7,267 nucleotides of DNA from Promethearchaeota archaeon (GCA_016839865.1 JAEOTN010000405.1:1-7267); one strand, 5' to 3'; shown: positions 1-7,032, counted from the first letter of the stretch. A program made the numbers and translations. The notes: generated by a model not told the origin, from the letters alone.

Positions 1-129
1 TCCAGCCACCAAACTTTCGACTTTCTTCACAAAATCGGGGTATTTTGGTTTGTCAGAGGATGTATATACATCTAAAAAGCTCTCGATATTAGCTGGATCA
101 TAATAACCAGTGACCAATATTTTTGCCAT
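1..129 (-). CDS. 5' end of an unrecognised small protein (partial, runs off left edge)
   Basis: This is an open frame of 43 codons read leftwards from an ATG at 129 to the window edge. The protein starts MAKILVTGYYDP and continues with a polar, Lys/Asp-rich stretch containing a Lys-Pro-Lys-Tyr-Pro-Asp-Phe segment. A short beta-strand-like start (KILVTGYY) suggests a small soluble alpha/beta domain, perhaps ferredoxin-like, but I do not recognise the family and assign no function. The start is supported by a GGTGG ribosome-binding site (minus strand, 134-138) four bases before the ATG, and by a TATA-like box about 34 bases upstream. The gene is transcribed divergently from the acylase operon. 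It has no signal peptide in the part seen. It is partial, so its length and C-terminus are unknown. Confidence 0.72.
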   Translation of the reverse strand, partial: MAKILVTGYYDPANIESFLDVYTSSDKPKYPDFVKKVESLVAG

Positions 130-159
130 AAAACCACCGGATACCTTATCTTTTGAGGA

Positions 160-167
160 TTTTTAAA
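160..167 (-). promoter_or_regulatory. TATA box for the leftward gene at 129
   Basis: On the minus strand this reads TTTAAAAA, a good match to an archaeal TATA box. It is centred about 34 bases before the ATG at 129. Transcription would then start near 139-140, giving a leader of about ten bases that just includes the GGTGG site at 134-138. Inferred from sequence and spacing only. Confidence 0.5.
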
Positions 168-336
168 TGTTAAGTCGTTTCGAAAAATTTTATTTTTGGT
201 GTAACGAAGATCTCATGATTTTTGCTTCAATCCTCCCTTATTTAACCCACATCATGATGAATCATTTGAAATTCCTAACCTACAAGTTAAATCTATGCCT
301 AAATGTTCGCTTTTTTCCGAAGAAATACATTCTGAC

Positions 337-354
337 ATATAAAAATTTAAATTT
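337..354 (+). promoter_or_regulatory. Possible TATA element for the acylase operon
   Basis: Two overlapping AT-rich matches, ATATAAAAA (337-345) and AAATTTAAATTT (343-354), lie 70-85 bases before the acylase ATG. Either would give a leader of roughly 40-55 bases, long enough to hold the ribosome-binding site at 412-419. The surrounding intergenic stretch 130-422 is so AT-rich that chance matches are likely. Apart from this element, the leftward TATA box and an 8-base palindrome ATCATGAT (251-258), I see nothing else there. Confidence 0.33.
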
Positions 355-411
355 CTTTAAGTTGAAAGGAAATAATTCGGATGACTTAACATCAAATGGT
401 TAAACGATATT

Positions 412-419
412 GAGATGAT
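412..419 (+). promoter_or_regulatory. Ribosome-binding site of the acylase gene
   Basis: GAGATGAT differs by one base from GAGGTGAT, the complement of the archaeal 16S rRNA 3' end, and sits three bases before the ATG at 423. It supports that ATG as the start. Confidence 0.6.
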
Positions 420-422
420 AAC

Positions 423-3110
423 ATGGAAAAAATAAAAAAACATGCTCTAATTAGAGGTGGAACGGCTCTTATCGTTTCCGTTGGAGTTATAATTGGATTA
501 TCGTTATCTTTCGGTATATTACCAGCTCTTGGGAATTTATTTCTGCCAGGAAATGGAGTGTGGAATGTACAAGGTAATTTACCAAAATATAAAGAATTTA
601 CCGACCCTGGATTAGATGATGAAGTAAGGATATATCGAGACGAGTGGGGGATTCCTCACATATATGGCCATGGAGAACCCGACCTTTTCTTTGCATTAGG
701 TTTCTGTCATGCTCAAGATCGAATGTTCCAAATGGATATGATGAGGAGGACTGCAAATGGACAAATGGCTGCATTTCTCGGACCAGATTCGATAGAAGAT
801 GATAAATTCAATTTACTAAAAATGACTTATCACTATGCAAAACTTACTCGAATTGACATGGAAACCAGCCTCGATCCCGAAATTCAACAAATGTTTCATT
901 TATTAACACGATATGTAGCAGGGATAAATAAGTATATATCTGAAAATCAGAAAAATAAGCCGTTCGAATATCAGTTTTTGAATGCCGAGATTGCACCATG
1001 GGAATTGGAAGATACATTAGTGTATGCAGGTTTCATTTCGGAATATTTTACTTGGGGTTATGATGATTTTCGCAGATTTAATAATCTCCAATTTATCGGA
1101 ACAACTAACTACACAGAATTGTACGGATTTCCCTTTCCTTATCAACTACCTGTTTGTCCAAATTATGGGGAATATGATGATATTTCACGTCCTCCAAGTC
1201 AATTTAATATTCCAGAATCTTCCCTGGCAAATGCAAGTTTTATCCCACAAACACAAGCAAATCTAGAATTCGATGCCAATCAAGATGATCTCCCAGAATC
1301 CGGTCTAAGGAATTATGATATTCCAAATCTTGATTTTTTCAATGATTTCATCTCGGGAATAAGCCGATTTCCCCAAGAAAAGGAACGTTTAAGTCCAGAT
1401 TATATCAAAGGGTCAAACAATTGGGTGGTAGCAGGAAATAAAACAGCCTCCGGGAAACCTTTATTATGTTCAGATATGCATCTTGGATGGACTTTACCTG
1501 GGTTGTGGTATGAATCTCATCTAATAGATCTCGATTCGGATTTAAATCTCTATGCAATCAATTTAGCAGGAGTACCCCTTCCTGTCGCAGGACACACTGA
1601 ATATGTTGGTTGGGGGGAAACTATTGGTCCTTTTGATCTTCTGGACTGGTATTATTACAATGGGATAAACGAAACCCACTATGAATATAAAGGTGAAGCG
1701 GTTTCCTACGAGACTATCGATGTTAGTATTTCTGTGAAAGGTGAGGACGATGTTCCATTTACTATCAAATCAACGGTTCATGGACCTGTATTTACAGACT
1801 TGATTGATATTCCATCAAATTTTTCAGAAAACGTTATAGCATGTAAATGGGTTGCCCAAAATATCACGTATGATTATCTAGCATTATATGGATATATGCA
1901 CGCCACTGACGTGTATGAGTTTGATACTTACTCAGAATATTTCTCCTGTCTTCCCCTTTCAATTGCTTTTGGAGATACATCAGGAAACATTGGAATTCGA
2001 CCTAATGCAAAAATCCCAATTCGAAACGACACAGATTTGGAACCATGGCATGTAGGAAACGGAAGAATGCCATATAATGGTTCCAAAGGAGAAGGGGAAT
2101 GGATCGGTTATGTACCATTCGAAGATCGCCCTTTTTGTATCAATCCTGAACAGGGTTATTTAACATCTGCTAATCAATATATTGCGGGACCGGATTATCC
2201 TAATATCGAAAAAATCAACGCTGGTGGCGCAGATGGTCTAAGAGCTAGAAGAATCAACCAAGTATTAGCGGCTGGAACAGAGTTAACTGTGGACGATATG
2301 AAGGATCTTCAATTAGATATATTTAGTGTAAGAGCGAGAAATATGACCCCATATATCTTGGATGCATTAGACGCAGTTGTAGTACCTTTTGATCTACAAT
2401 CAGAAGCGTATGCCGAACTCGACTCTTGGAACTATAAGATGGAAGGTGATTCAGCAGCTGCATCAATTTTCAACATTTGGTTTGAAGCTTATATGTTTTT
2501 GACTTTTGATGATGATAGAGAAATTTTAGGCGAGTTTAGGTCTCCTTCTTGGAGTCGTCTTGAACAACTAACGTATGAGTTCCCCAATTCACATTGGTTT
2601 GATGATATTACGACTTCACCTATCGAAGCTCGTGATGATATAATCGTTCAGGCTTTCGGTATTACACTAGATGCTCTAGAAGAGTATTACGCAACAGATG
2701 ATATTGCACAATGGAAATGGAGTGTAATTCATCAACTGGAGTTCCCTCATTTCGCATATATTCCTGGATTAGGTTTAGGACCTTATCCGGGTTCTGGGGC
2801 TTCAGCTACAGTCAATCCCTCTTACACACGGAATTTAATAAATGGAGCGGTAGTTCCGGGAGCATCACGAGCGGGTCCATCAGAGAGGATCATCGTGGAT
2901 TTTGGAGATATGAATAATAGTAGATCAGTACTTCCTGCGGGGGAGAGTGGGATTTCAAGTAGTCCACATTATGCAGACCAACTCGAATTATTCCTACGTG
3001 GGGAATATCATGTGCAGTATTTTTCCTCCATAACATCATCAATACTCGAGAGTCAAGCAAACATCGAATCTCTAACTGTTTTCAAAAAAGGAGGGTCTTA
3101 TTTTGCGTAA
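423..3110 (+). CDS. Penicillin acylase family (peptidase S45) Ntn hydrolase, membrane-anchored
   Basis: This 895-residue protein is a full-length S45 acylase, a family that cleaves amide bonds of acylated small molecules (beta-lactams, acyl-homoserine lactones and others) after self-processing into two chains. Residues 9-40 form a hydrophobic N-terminal anchor, so the enzyme should work outside the cytoplasm; many Asn-X-Ser/Thr sites agree. The A-chain signature runs from about 68 to 120: RDEWGIPHI, then LGFCHAQDR and MRRTANGQ. Cleavage and catalysis should be at Ser331 in KGSNNWVVAG (codon 1413-1415), which would become the N-terminal nucleophile. Further family landmarks are AGHTEYVGWGET (389-400), TSANQ with probable oxyanion Asn584, GLRARRIN (605-612), WKWSVIH (764-770), and the C-terminal GPSERIIVDFGD (818-829) and AGESGISSSPHY (839-850). 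All expected landmarks are present, so I expect an active enzyme. The substrate cannot be read from sequence. The last 8 bases overlap the next gene, so the two are probably translated together. Confidence 0.95.
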   Translation: MEKIKKHALIRGGTALIVSVGVIIGLSLSFGILPALGNLFLPGNGVWNVQGNLPKYKEFTDPGLDDEVRIYRDEWGIPHIYGHGEPDLFFALGFCHAQDRMFQMDMMRRTANGQMAAFLGPDSIEDDKFNLLKMTYHYAKLTRIDMETSLDPEIQQMFHLLTRYVAGINKYISENQKNKPFEYQFLNAEIAPWELEDTLVYAGFISEYFTWGYDDFRRFNNLQFIGTTNYTELYGFPFPYQLPVCPNYGEYDDISRPPSQFNIPESSLANASFIPQTQANLEFDANQDDLPESGLRNYDIPNLDFFNDFISGISRFPQEKERLSPDYIKGSNNWVVAGNKTASGKPLLCSDMHLGWTLPGLWYESHLIDLDSDLNLYAINLAGVPLPVAGHTEYVGWGETIGPFDLLDWYYYNGINETHYEYKGEAVSYETIDVSISVKGEDDVPFTIKSTVHGPVFTDLIDIPSNFSENVIACKWVAQNITYDYLALYGYMHATDVYEFDTYSEYFSCLPLSIAFGDTSGNIGIRPNAKIPIRNDTDLEPWHVGNGRMPYNGSKGEGEWIGYVPFEDRPFCINPEQGYLTSANQYIAGPDYPNIEKINAGGADGLRARRINQVLAAGTELTVDDMKDLQLDIFSVRARNMTPYILDALDAVVVPFDLQSEAYAELDSWNYKMEGDSAAASIFNIWFEAYMFLTFDDDREILGEFRSPSWSRLEQLTYEFPNSHWFDDITTSPIEARDDIIVQAFGITLDALEEYYATDDIAQWKWSVIHQLEFPHFAYIPGLGLGPYPGSGASATVNPSYTRNLINGAVVPGASRAGPSERIIVDFGDMNNSRSVLPAGESGISSSPHYADQLELFLRGEYHVQYFSSITSSILESQANIESLTVFKKGGSYFA
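3090..3095 (+). promoter_or_regulatory. Ribosome-binding site that fixes the TTG start at 3103
   Basis: GGAGGG lies inside the last codons of the acylase gene, seven bases before a TTG codon that opens a 131-codon frame. No in-frame ATG near this point is as well placed. The site justifies the unusual TTG start and implies that ribosomes finishing the acylase re-initiate here. Confidence 0.75.
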
Positions 3111-3498
3111 ATTCGATTTAGAGAAATATTCCATGTGGATTGGTTTGGGTGCATCCATAATTACCAGTTTCTTATTCACCTTAACAACATGGTGGCCGTT
3201 AGCTATTTTAGCAGGAATTTTTGGAGGATTTTGTTCAAGGAAAATTGGAAAATCCATATTCTCTGGGGGGATTGGGGTACTTTTAGGGTGGGCGATTTCA
3301 ATCCTCGTAAAAATATTAACCCAATTCACTCATATTTTGATAGATCAGATCGCTAGTATACTTTTTGGAGCTTTTGGATTTGGACCATTATTTATATTTG
3401 GGATTTTACTAATTGGTCCTATATTGGGGGTATTAGGTTCGATCATTGGAAATGCTCTTCGAATTTGGATCATTCCAAAACCAGAGAAACCAGAATAA
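3103..3498 (+). CDS. Small multi-pass membrane protein, acylase partner gene
   Basis: This 131-residue hydrophobic protein has three or four membrane helices: about 11-43 (possibly two short helices split at Trp30-Trp31-Pro32), about 51-72, and about 85-117. A short charged N-terminus (RKFDLEKYS) and C-terminal tail (KPEKPE) flank them. The helices carry small-residue spacing (AGIFGGF, SGGIGVLLG, GVLGSIIGN) typical of tightly packed glycine-zipper hairpins, as in small archaeal membrane proteins of unknown function. I do not recognise a named family. The gene starts with TTG behind a strong ribosome-binding site and overlaps the acylase stop by 8 bases, so the two are co-translated. A role in anchoring or handling the acylase or its substrate is possible but is only inferred from position. 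The same interval on the minus strand shows no supported gene. Confidence 0.85.
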   Translation: MRKFDLEKYSMWIGLGASIITSFLFTLTTWWPLAILAGIFGGFCSRKIGKSIFSGGIGVLLGWAISILVKILTQFTHILIDQIASILFGAFGFGPLFIFGILLIGPILGVLGSIIGNALRIWIIPKPEKPE

Positions 3499-3537
3499 TT
3501 TCTCTTATTTTTCATTAATTTGTAAAAAAATAAATAA
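3499..3537. terminator. Bidirectional T-rich termination region between convergent genes
   Basis: The 39-base gap between the membrane protein stop and the opposing ARPP-1-like stop is almost pure A/T. The plus strand has a T-rich run at 3499-3513 just after the stop. The minus strand reads a T-rich run across 3524-3537, including seven consecutive T, just after its own stop. T-tracts of this kind terminate transcription in archaea without a hairpin. No strong stem-loop is visible. Confidence 0.55.
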
Positions 3538-4581
3538 TTATAGCATACTCATGTATGCAAACTCATCTTCTGATTCTTCAACAAAGCCACATTCCGCGCA
3601 TTTACTAACCCTTTTTTTCTTGGTACCGCATTTAGGGCAAATATCAGCGTAAAATCTTGAGCTAAACACTTCTCCAGTCATTCCTGAATCTTCCATATTG
3701 ATTACTAGTCCGTCTACTTCCAGCTGTCTCCTTATCTCTTTTCCCTCTTTAACAGATTGAAGTTTTTTGAATAATTCCAAAATTTTCTTCTTTGCCTCTT
3801 CTGCGGATATAGGTTGTTTTCCCTTTTTCCAACCTACCTGTCCCTCAAGAGTTGTGAAAAATCCGGATTTACGTACTTTGAAATTATGAGGTGATCGATG
3901 AATCTCAAGACCCTTAACATTTCCTTCTTGATTTACTACTCCGAGCCCAATAGTGTTTTCAGGAAATTTAACTGATTCGCTTCGATCTTTAGCCATTTTC
4001 ATGCGAACGCCAATTGTTTGAGTATATTGGTCTTTATCTGTGGAAATGGTATCAATAGCTGTTTCTCTCGCAACTCCATTCCAAATAGCACCTTGGCTTA
4101 TAGTAGAAGGTCCAACATTGGCAAATGTGCTTTTATACTTCATGGATCTCATATTTTCTAGCATTCCTCTGCTAGCTTTTCCTCCGTACATGAAGTTTGC
4201 ACCAGCAGCTAGCATGTGAGGTGCATGAACACATTTAACGGGCACTTCGATTCTTGATTCTGGTTGAACCATTACCGTACTCACGCAAATACGGTCTTGC
4301 GTGCCCTGTCCTAAGAAAATTTCACCCTCTTCGATTAAAATGGGAGTATCTCCCTGATTTACAAAAATAATATGTTGAATTTCAGTTCCTTTCTCAATAA
4401 TTTTAGCGATTCCTTGATCTAACGCTTCGGAGAGAGTAATATAATCCCGTTCTTCCTTAGGATCCTCCTTGATGATAGGAACAAATGTTATCTCGTCTAT
4501 GATGATGGGATTTCCAATTACAATACCATCAGCATTGATAACCTGATTTGCAAAGTTATGAATAACGTCGAATTTCGTCAT
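3538..4581 (-). CDS. ARPP-1-like domain protein with C-terminal zinc ribbon
   Basis: This 347-residue soluble protein resembles the ARPP-1 family (ARG and rhodanese-phosphatase-superfamily-associated protein), also seen as DUF6569-type proteins. The match rests on the order of features in the first 120 residues: VPII (34-37), YITLSEALDQG (47-57), then HIIFVNQGDTPILIEEGE (70-87), QDRICVSTVMV (95-105) and IEVPVKCVHA (111-120). Its biochemical role is not established; the name comes from gene association with ADP-ribosylglycohydrolases. At the C-terminus Cys315-Pro-Lys-Cys318 and Cys328-Ala-Glu-Cys331 form a clear two-knuckle zinc ribbon, followed by an acidic tail. There is no signal peptide or membrane segment, so it is cytoplasmic. 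A helical, Lys/Glu-rich part (258-290) links the two. No ribosome-binding site precedes the ATG; a TATA box 30 bases upstream points to a leaderless mRNA. It lies 62 bases downstream of the PAP2 gene but has its own promoter. Family call fairly sure, function unknown. Confidence 0.88.
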   Translation of the reverse strand: MTKFDVIHNFANQVINADGIVIGNPIIIDEITFVPIIKEDPKEERDYITLSEALDQGIAKIIEKGTEIQHIIFVNQGDTPILIEEGEIFLGQGTQDRICVSTVMVQPESRIEVPVKCVHAPHMLAAGANFMYGGKASRGMLENMRSMKYKSTFANVGPSTISQGAIWNGVARETAIDTISTDKDQYTQTIGVRMKMAKDRSESVKFPENTIGLGVVNQEGNVKGLEIHRSPHNFKVRKSGFFTTLEGQVGWKKGKQPISAEEAKKKILELFKKLQSVKEGKEIRRQLEVDGLVINMEDSGMTGEVFSSRFYADICPKCGTKKKRVSKCAECGFVEESEDEFAYMSML

Positions 4582-4607
4582 TGCATCTTAACACAAGTCG
4601 ATTTACA

Positions 4608-4615
4608 TATTTAAA
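4608..4615 (-). promoter_or_regulatory. TATA box for the ARPP-1-like gene (leaderless)
   Basis: On the minus strand this reads TTTAAATA, the textbook archaeal TATA box, preceded by CCAAG as a possible BRE. It is centred about 30 bases before the ATG at 4581. That puts the transcription start within a few bases of the start codon, which fits the absence of a ribosome-binding site. Confidence 0.7.
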
Positions 4616-4643
4616 CTTGGGTATGGAGTAAAAGTTAATTCCC

Positions 4644-5483
4644 TTAATTCAAGAGCTTCCTTTCACTCTGCGGAATTCGAAATACATGTCTATAAAACAC
4701 CCAGCTAATTGTCCAAACGAATGCTATAGAATACATTGTATCTGATGCAAAATGACGTCCAGCAATTATCCGAGATAACGCCATCAAGACTGTACCAAAA
4801 GTTCCCATAATAAATCCAAACCATTTGAAGATTCTGGAGGCGACATAAATCGATTTGTTAAGTTTTGGTTTGTTTGGAGTCATATTACTCCAGATCTCCT
4901 TATTTCTAAATACATAGAATAATAATGAGAACATTGCGGCTGCAGAGGTATGTCCTGAGGGGAAACTTTTGCCTTCTCCAATTAAAGTAGGATCTATTAA
5001 GAAAGCAGGTTCCCAAACAAAGAAGAAGTCATATAAATCTGGAGTCAAGGAATTGGGAAACAAGTTCGTCTGAACGGGTCGTGGTCGGCCATAATACGCT
5101 TTAAAGATCCAATTAACAATTACTCCCACACTGATTAAAACAGAAATGATGAGGTAGAGTGAATACCAAGTTAACAATTTTCCTTTTGGATGTTTAATTC
5201 TGATTAGTCCAATAATCAGAAGAATCACAAAAAATGCAAGCATTATCGCATCAAATACGATTTCATAATCGTTCATAAATTTCCACGGATAATTATCCTC
5301 GAGGAAGAAACGTTCTCCAACAGGAAGGAGGTAGTTATAGAAAAGTCTAGTGATTTGGATGTCCAACCATCCATTACCGAGTATAAATGCAATTGTAAGA
5401 ATGATAAGTAAACTGTATAATGAAATTAATAAGATGAGAGTATGCTTTCTCTCTAACAAGGGATAGCGTGTTTCGGAAACCAT
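4644..5483 (-). CDS. PAP2 superfamily lipid phosphatase, six-helix membrane protein
   Basis: This 279-residue integral membrane protein carries all three PAP2 catalytic motifs. They are K128-X6-R135-P136 (KAYYGRPRP), P175-S176-G177-H178 (FPSGHTSAA), and S237-R238 with H244 and D248 (SRIIAGRHFASD). By family knowledge His244 forms the phospho-enzyme with Asp248 in support, and His178 acts as acid. Six hydrophobic helices are visible at about 14-36, 76-96, 105-127, 180-193, 218-238 and 249-266, the usual layout with the active site at the outer membrane face. Likely substrates are isoprenoid (dolichyl-type) or lipid phosphates or diphosphates; motifs do not tell which. The 36-74 loop after helix 1 (Trp- and Tyr-rich) and the insert at about 138-170 are lineage-variable. 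The start at 5483 is chosen because a TATA box lies 26 bases upstream and no ribosome-binding site exists. Activity very likely, substrate unknown. Confidence 0.94.
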   Translation of the reverse strand: MVSETRYPLLERKHTLILLISLYSLLIILTIAFILGNGWLDIQITRLFYNYLLPVGERFFLEDNYPWKFMNDYEIVFDAIMLAFFVILLIIGLIRIKHPKGKLLTWYSLYLIISVLISVGVIVNWIFKAYYGRPRPVQTNLFPNSLTPDLYDFFFVWEPAFLIDPTLIGEGKSFPSGHTSAAAMFSLLFYVFRNKEIWSNMTPNKPKLNKSIYVASRIFKWFGFIMGTFGTVLMALSRIIAGRHFASDTMYSIAFVWTISWVFYRHVFRIPQSERKLLN

Positions 5484-5504
5484 ACATCTAATTATTCTCT
5501 TAGG

Positions 5505-5513
5505 TTATAAAAA
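5505..5513 (-). promoter_or_regulatory. TATA box for the PAP2 gene (leaderless)
   Basis: On the minus strand this reads TTTTTATAA, centred 26 bases before the ATG at 5483. The transcript should therefore begin at or next to the start codon. No ribosome-binding site lies between the box and the ATG. Confidence 0.62.
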
Positions 5514-5544
5514 GTGACTCGTTTTGAAAAACACCTATTGAGAT

Positions 5545-5569
5545 AAATTATAATAGAGAAGCATAATTT
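5545..5569. repeat. Short inverted repeat between divergent PAP2 and propeller genes
   Basis: AAATTAT (5545-5551) and ATAATTT (5563-5569) are perfect 7-base inverted copies with an 11-base spacer. They sit in the 160-base divergent promoter region, so an operator is possible. The arms are all A/T, and such pairs arise easily by chance at this composition. Confidence 0.22.
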
Positions 5570-5608
5570 GCGTTACTATTTTTGACGAACTTACAAAAAA
5601 TATCACAG

Positions 5609-5617
5609 AATATTAAG
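5609..5617 (+). promoter_or_regulatory. Possible TATA box for the propeller gene
   Basis: AATATTAAG is centred about 31 bases before the ATG at 5644. The bases just before that ATG (CTCCTCGAT) lack a ribosome-binding site, so a leaderless start from this weak box is the simplest reading. Confidence 0.35.
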
Positions 5618-5643
5618 AATGATAGCACAAAATACTCCTCGAT

Positions 5644-6864
5644 ATGAAGAGAATGAGTTTTTACTTCATTTTTAGTTTCTTATGTATTATTATACTCGTT
5701 CCTTTTGTAGCGTCTCAGAATAATTGGACGTGGGGGACACATGATGATGATAGTGGAACCAGTATATGGATTCAAGGAGACTACTTGTATACTGTTGGAT
5801 ATTCAGTCGTTAATGGGACAAACGATGATTCTAGCATACTAAAATGGGATTTATCAGGTAATTTAATTTGGAATCAAACTTGGTCAGGAAGTGCCACAGA
5901 GAGTTTCAATTCGATTTATGGTCACATGGAATATCTATACACATGCGGATCCACAACAAGTTATGGTTCTGGAGAAGAAGATTTACTTTTAGTAAAGTGG
6001 GATGAAAATGGAAACCAAATTTGGAACCGAACGTGGGGGATGTCAATTAGTGAAATTGGTTTTGAAATATGGGGGATAAACAGTAGTATCTATACAAGTG
6101 GTGAAATTGACGGAGATATCTTTCTTGTTAAATGGGACTTAAACGGTAACCAAATTTGGAATAAAACTTGGGGCAGTCCAGACATAGACCATTTTAATGG
6201 TGGCTTATGCGGGGATGATAAAGCAATATACGTAGCATATAGTAAAGGTCATTGGAAGAATGCTGATATTGTTCTCCAAGGGTGGACACATAATGGATCA
6301 TTATTATGGACGGATACTTATGCCACCGTAGAAAGTGACCACATTTATGATGCATGGAGTGATCAGAACACAATTTTCATCGTAGGAGACACAGGTGGTT
6401 CATCACTGAAACAGGATATAATTATTATTGCTTGGAGCAAAAATGGAACAAAGTTATGGGATACAACATGGGATTTGAATGATTATGACATTGGAACTGG
6501 GATTTGGGGTGACAACGATTCATTATATATAAGTGGGTATTCCCTTGATTGGTCTGGTAGTAGTTTTGGGGGGAAAGTTAGTGTTGTGCTTCGATATACA
6601 CTAGATGGAGTATTTGACACTGCCTATGCCATAACTAGTATTCAATTTGCTTCAGATATTGTTGGACAAGACGATTCTCTTTTTATTTTAGGTCACAAAG
6701 ACGGAGGAAATATTGATATAGATATAAATGTGTATGAATTGACTAAGAATTTTGAAACCAATTTTCCCACAATTCCTGGTTTTCCGTTCATTCTAATTAC
6801 AATTGCGTCGATATCTGCAATCCTAGTTATTGTAAGGAAAATAAAAACTCAGCAAACACCATAG
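5644..6864 (+). CDS. Secreted seven-bladed beta-propeller surface protein with C-terminal membrane anchor
   Basis: This 406-residue protein has an N-terminal signal peptide (Lys2-Arg3, hydrophobic core 5-22, likely cleavage near Ala23-Ser24-Gln25). Seven repeats of about 41-51 residues follow. Each has a strand ending in Ile-Tyr or Leu-Tyr before a Gly turn, an aspartate-rich loop, a strand ending in Lys-Trp-Asp, and a G-N-x-I-W-N-x-T-W element. The Trp elements start at residues 68, 119, 164, 214 and 264, with weaker copies near 317 and 364. The N-terminal NNWTWG (26-31) looks like the missing last strand of blade seven, a velcro closure. Residues 377-380 (IPGF) precede a helix (381-397) and a basic tail (RKIK), resembling PGF-type archaeal C-terminal sorting signals. 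Many Asn-X-Ser/Thr sites imply glycosylation. The family is close to SBBP or PQQ-like repeat proteins of unknown ligand; it is probably a structural or binding protein rather than an enzyme. Confidence 0.87.
   Translation: MKRMSFYFIFSFLCIIILVPFVASQNNWTWGTHDDDSGTSIWIQGDYLYTVGYSVVNGTNDDSSILKWDLSGNLIWNQTWSGSATESFNSIYGHMEYLYTCGSTTSYGSGEEDLLLVKWDENGNQIWNRTWGMSISEIGFEIWGINSSIYTSGEIDGDIFLVKWDLNGNQIWNKTWGSPDIDHFNGGLCGDDKAIYVAYSKGHWKNADIVLQGWTHNGSLLWTDTYATVESDHIYDAWSDQNTIFIVGDTGGSSLKQDIIIIAWSKNGTKLWDTTWDLNDYDIGTGIWGDNDSLYISGYSLDWSGSSFGGKVSVVLRYTLDGVFDTAYAITSIQFASDIVGQDDSLFILGHKDGGNIDIDINVYELTKNFETNFPTIPGFPFILITIASISAILVIVRKIKTQQTP
5845..6474 (+). repeat. Tandem propeller-blade coding repeats
   Basis: Five clear copies of the W-x-x-x-G-x-x-x-W-x-x-T-W/Y element start at 5845, 5998, 6133, 6283 and 6433, spaced 135-153 bases apart. 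Similarity is mostly at protein level. The second and third copies are still close in DNA: GGAAACCAAATTTGGAA (6010-6026) and GGTAACCAAATTTGGAA (6145-6161) differ at one base, which suggests a fairly recent blade duplication. Confidence 0.7.
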
Positions 6865-6917
6865 CATGACTACCAATTCTCAAAATCACTTTTCTAATGT
6901 TAAGATTATTCACAAAA

Positions 6918-6925
6918 TTTATACT
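6918..6925 (+). promoter_or_regulatory. TATA box for the tRNA-Gly gene
   Basis: TTTATACT is centred about 32 bases before the mature tRNA 5' end. That is consistent with an archaeal promoter making a short 5' leader that RNase P removes. The stretch 6865-6953 holds no other recognisable element. Confidence 0.55.
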
Positions 6926-6953
6926 AACCACAAGGTAAGTAATATGTAACCAA

Positions 6954-7025
6954 GCACCATTCGTATAGTGGTTAGTATGCTGGCTTCCCAAGCCAGCGAG
7001 GCGGGTTCAATTCCCGCATGGTGCA
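6954..7025 (+). tRNA. tRNA-Gly (anticodon CCC)
   Basis: A complete 72-base cloverleaf reads GGG codons. The acceptor stem GCACCAT pairs perfectly with ATGGTGC (7018-7024), with discriminator A at 7025. The D stem 6963-6966 pairs with 6975-6978 with two G-U pairs and carries the G-G of the D loop at 6970-6971. The anticodon stem CTGGC/GCCAG encloses the loop TTCCCAA, with anticodon CCC at 6987-6989. The T stem GCGGG/CCCGC encloses TTCAATT. There is no intron and no encoded CCA, so CCA is added after transcription as is usual in archaea. The next gene begins 18 bases downstream. Confidence 0.97.
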
Positions 7026-7032
7026 TTTCTTT

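Noticed and set aside
251..258. ATCATGAT palindrome as an operator
   Set aside because: It is a single 8-base palindrome with no partner at useful spacing and is far from both predicted transcription starts.
167..403. 78-codon plus-strand open frame between the divergent genes
   Set aside because: It has no ribosome-binding site, overlaps the TATA box of the leftward gene, and has a Phe/Leu/Asn/Lys-rich composition expected of translated AT-rich intergenic DNA. No motif or plausible fold is visible.
1024..1266. 80-codon frame inside the acylase gene
   Set aside because: It lies wholly within the strongly supported acylase reading frame and shows no start signal or recognisable motif.
2711..2917. 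68-codon frame inside the acylase gene
   Set aside because: It is an out-of-frame reading of the conserved acylase C-terminal region.
3072..3329. 85-codon minus-strand frame opposite the small membrane protein
   Set aside because: It is antisense to a gene with a strong ribosome-binding site and clear membrane helices; it has no start signal of its own.
3446..3652. 68-codon plus-strand frame across the convergent gap
   Set aside because: It spans the T-rich terminator region and the antisense of the zinc ribbon, with no supporting signal.
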